A stretch of 64,000 nucleotides of DNA from Cymbidium sinense (Eukaryota > Streptophyta > Magnoliopsida > Asparagales > Orchidaceae). Under the pieces are notes generated by a model that made no database searches, was not told the origin of the DNA, and was given only the letters and a program-made list of their open reading frames with translations. The stretch's first letter is position 1; each line of letters opens with the position of its first letter. Below, piece after piece: positions 61,630 to 64,000 of this stretch. Location of the stretch: the NCBI GenBank assembly GCA_021442155.1, contig CM038221.1, positions 47,687,648-47,751,647 of the forward strand. Direction: 5' to 3'. The translations under genes and the position numbers were made by a program.

Positions 61630-64000
61630 TATATGCACGCCCTAGGTCTTGCTTGAAGGACTTCGAAGGGTGTAACACCTCCTCCACTCATATTAGGTCA
61701 ATGTTGAGTTATCAGACTAGCACTGTGTGCTTTAACATACTGAATAACCATGAAATTCTTTTAGTTTGTCCATTGCCTTTATGTGAACTATGGAATCGCT
61801 TCCTCGGTCCGGTGCTTTCTGCTTTGACAGACTTGATGAGGAAATTGGCTTTGATCTGTGCTCTATGCTTGATCAGATCATTAAAAATAGTTTGGGATAT
61901 CACCTCGCAGATAATATGGAGATTGATTTGAGACAGCTCCGAATAGAGACTTTCCTTAGGTTGTCTTGGTCTATCGATCAAATAGAAAGATCTCTTGGAT
62001 CCTGGTTGCTTGTAATCGCTGAGTTGGATTTGGTTTGGGATTGAATAGCTACCGTCATTATATTGACGAGTATGGGCTCTTTCACTGTGGCCTTTTCTTA
62101 CAGATTGTTGAGCGAGGAGAGCGCCAGCGACTCGGCCATTTATGGGCTTGTTGAGTCCAACCTTTAGAACCTACTCAGGTCTTTGACTTGGGTTGGTGGT
62201 TTGATCATGACAACAAGCGCTTTCTAATTCTCTTTCACGGCATTGTAACTTGTTGAGTGAGAAGAGCATTAGCAACTCAACCATTTGTTGGCTTGTTAAG
62301 TTTGACCTTTAGAACCCATCTATGTCCTAGACTTTAGGATGTAGAGATTGATATTTTTTCAACTCAGTTGATTAAAGCTTCCAAAATTAAGAGTTCTTCA
62401 GACTTGATCTTCAGAATTTGACAATTCCAGGAGACAAACTTTTGACATTTAGGGTTGTCTTTTCGTGCATGAAGTATATTCTTTCATTATTACAAGAGCT
62501 ACAACTTTAACAATAATAATTATAGATTTATTCAGGGATCTCGGCATAAAGCTTGATGTCAACCTGAATATATGCAAGAAGACTTCCTATTTCACAGGAG
62601 AGGATTGAACAACCTTGATCATAAAAAAAAAAACTCCTATCTAACAGGGGGATTGGAGTCTTAGTTCAAAATATATCATATGGCTTGATCTTCTTTAATA
62701 TAAATAGATATAACTTATTATGATCATCATGTATATTTATCTAAGGATCTCGGCTTGAAGCACGATATCAATATAGATAAATATATAAAAAATGCCCCTT
62801 GTCTACCATGGGGGATTCACAGTAACTATTGAGAGAATTTGAAATATCTTTGATTAAATGCAATATTCTTTCGGACTTGTTGAAGGCTTCCTCTTGAGAG
62901 TTTGAAATTTATATTTTCCTCCTATCATGGTTTCGTGCATTAGCGGACTTGATGGAGTTGATGAGATGAGAATGTCTTCAGCCCTATGTTTTGTGCTTTG
63001 ACGGACTTATTGAAAACTTCATCTGAGGGATTTGTATATTTATATTTTTCCTTCTATCCTGGCTTTGTGCCTTGATGAATTTGATGGAGGAAAGTCTTGA
63101 ATTATCTTGAAGACTTATTAGGTGAAATGAAATTACCTTCTGCCCCAGTTTTTTTGCTTTCGTGGGATTATAGAAAGATGTTTGCTGATGACCTAACCCT
63201 CAGAGCTTATGTTGGGTCAATGGAGAAGAGTCATCAGTCCTATGCTTTGCACATAATGAACATGTTTATGACATAAATCCTTTAGTTCAGCCTTTGGCTT
63301 TATATGAACATTGGGATGACTTCCCTTTGTTTTTTGCTTGGCTGGACTTGTTAAGGAAGAGTTTTCTTCAGTCTTCGCTTTCTGCATAATAGACTTATTG
63401 AAGGAATTGAGATTCCACATTTTACATTGATGCCAAACTCAGCTTAATGTTCTTTTAGGTAAGGATTTTCTTTGTTGAAATTTGAAAAATGACCTTATGA
63501 CCATTAGGGATGATCTCCCAATCTAGGCCACTTAAGCTCACCAAGTTGAAAGGATTTGAAAATTTGGATGCTCATATCTTTGAACTAATGAAGTAGGAGG
63601 ATCCTTTATTATAGCATTTGTGGAGTATTGAGTAAATGGACCTGTCAGTGACTCGACTGTACTTGGGCGTGTTGAGTCTGATCTTATGCACCCACTTGAG
63701 TCTTGGACTTGAGCAATTGAATGGAGGATTTTATCATCGAGCTAACAAGATGGGGGATCCCTTACTACAACTTTTGTGGCGTGTTGAGTAAGTAGATATG
63801 TCAGCGACTTGGCCATATTTGAGTGTGTCAAGCCCGACCTTATGCAGCCACATAAGCCTTAGATTTGATGTATGGTGGGATGATGTATCTTCAACTTGAT
63901 TTATTGTAGTTTGCAGATTTAAAAAAATATCTTTTGATCATTGGAACTTTAAGACTTGTAAACTTTGAATAAATAATTTGAATACATATATGGGGATCTT
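61630..64000. repeat. Repeat-rich flank of LTR C, right side
   Basis: Three diverged repeat themes. One: GTTGAG..AG..G...AGCGACT.G.CCAT with CTTATGCA.CCAC/TTTAGAACC, at about 62105, 62255, 63625 and 63780. Two: GATCTCGGC.T.AAGC..GAT.TCAA, at about 62530 and 62730. Three: TTTGTGC.TTGACGGACTTG.TGAA, at about 62870, 62940, 62990 and 63065. Several 80-90-codon frames at 61653-62044 have no recognised domain. Probably the non-coding tail of a retroelement; no protein domain found. Confidence 0.5.

Noticed and set aside
61653..62044. Three overlapping 84-92-codon frames
   Set aside because: They overlap on both strands, share no recognised motif, and lie in repeat-rich DNA.

Overview
The window is nuclear DNA of a flowering plant. 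It is AT-rich and made almost entirely of nested, decayed transposable elements, with one recognisable spliced gene and one host-gene fragment. The species cannot be named from the sequence; a large-genome monocot would fit but is not proven. There is nothing prokaryotic here, and no rRNA, tRNA or CRISPR.

Layout. 1-925 is one copy of a ~1.25 kb dispersed repeat (family L1; other copies at 19376-20615 and, inverted, 48752-50043). A small foldback MITE lies at 1259-1522. 3070-4247 is a probable solo LTR (family L2) with a 5-bp target duplication; its relative near 22.0-22.8 kb is followed by a retroelement-type primer binding site. A RING-finger gene lies on the minus strand in five exons between 4488 and 6909; four introns join in phase, but the first exon looks frameshifted at the start codon.

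8210-17139 is a complete Mutator-like element (MULE): identical 9-bp target duplications (TTTAATATG), diverged terminal inverted repeats, two large tandem arrays of ~130-150 bp units in opposite orientation, and between them a broken Ulp1/C48-type cysteine protease gene. It is the best candidate here for an unusual structure.

23-64 kb is dominated by a Ty3/gypsy Tat/Ogre-like retroelement family on the minus strand. Gag, zinc knuckle, protease and the very start of reverse transcriptase are recognisable between 48.3 and 34.7 kb; the rest of pol is replaced by a ~345-bp tandem array. Three copies of an exceptionally long LTR-like sequence (A ~23.0-30.9 kb, B 36409-44453, C 54877-61629) belong to one family. 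B is bounded by TG...CA and a perfect 5-bp duplication, GCTGG, exactly where it splits the Gag-Pol reading frame, so it is best read as an ~8-kb solo LTR. A hAT-type MITE (30972-31648) with an 8-bp duplication sits next to A. A TMEM131-like gene fragment (about 52.0-53.15 kb, minus) carries two stops and a frameshift. A perfect (AT)50 microsatellite lies at 53819-53918.

Interaction of parts: there is no operon or pathway. The order of events can be partly read from nesting: the Tat-like element came first, then B inserted into it and the MITE into its 3' end; C is inserted into another repeat-rich element. Only the RING gene could still be a working host gene.
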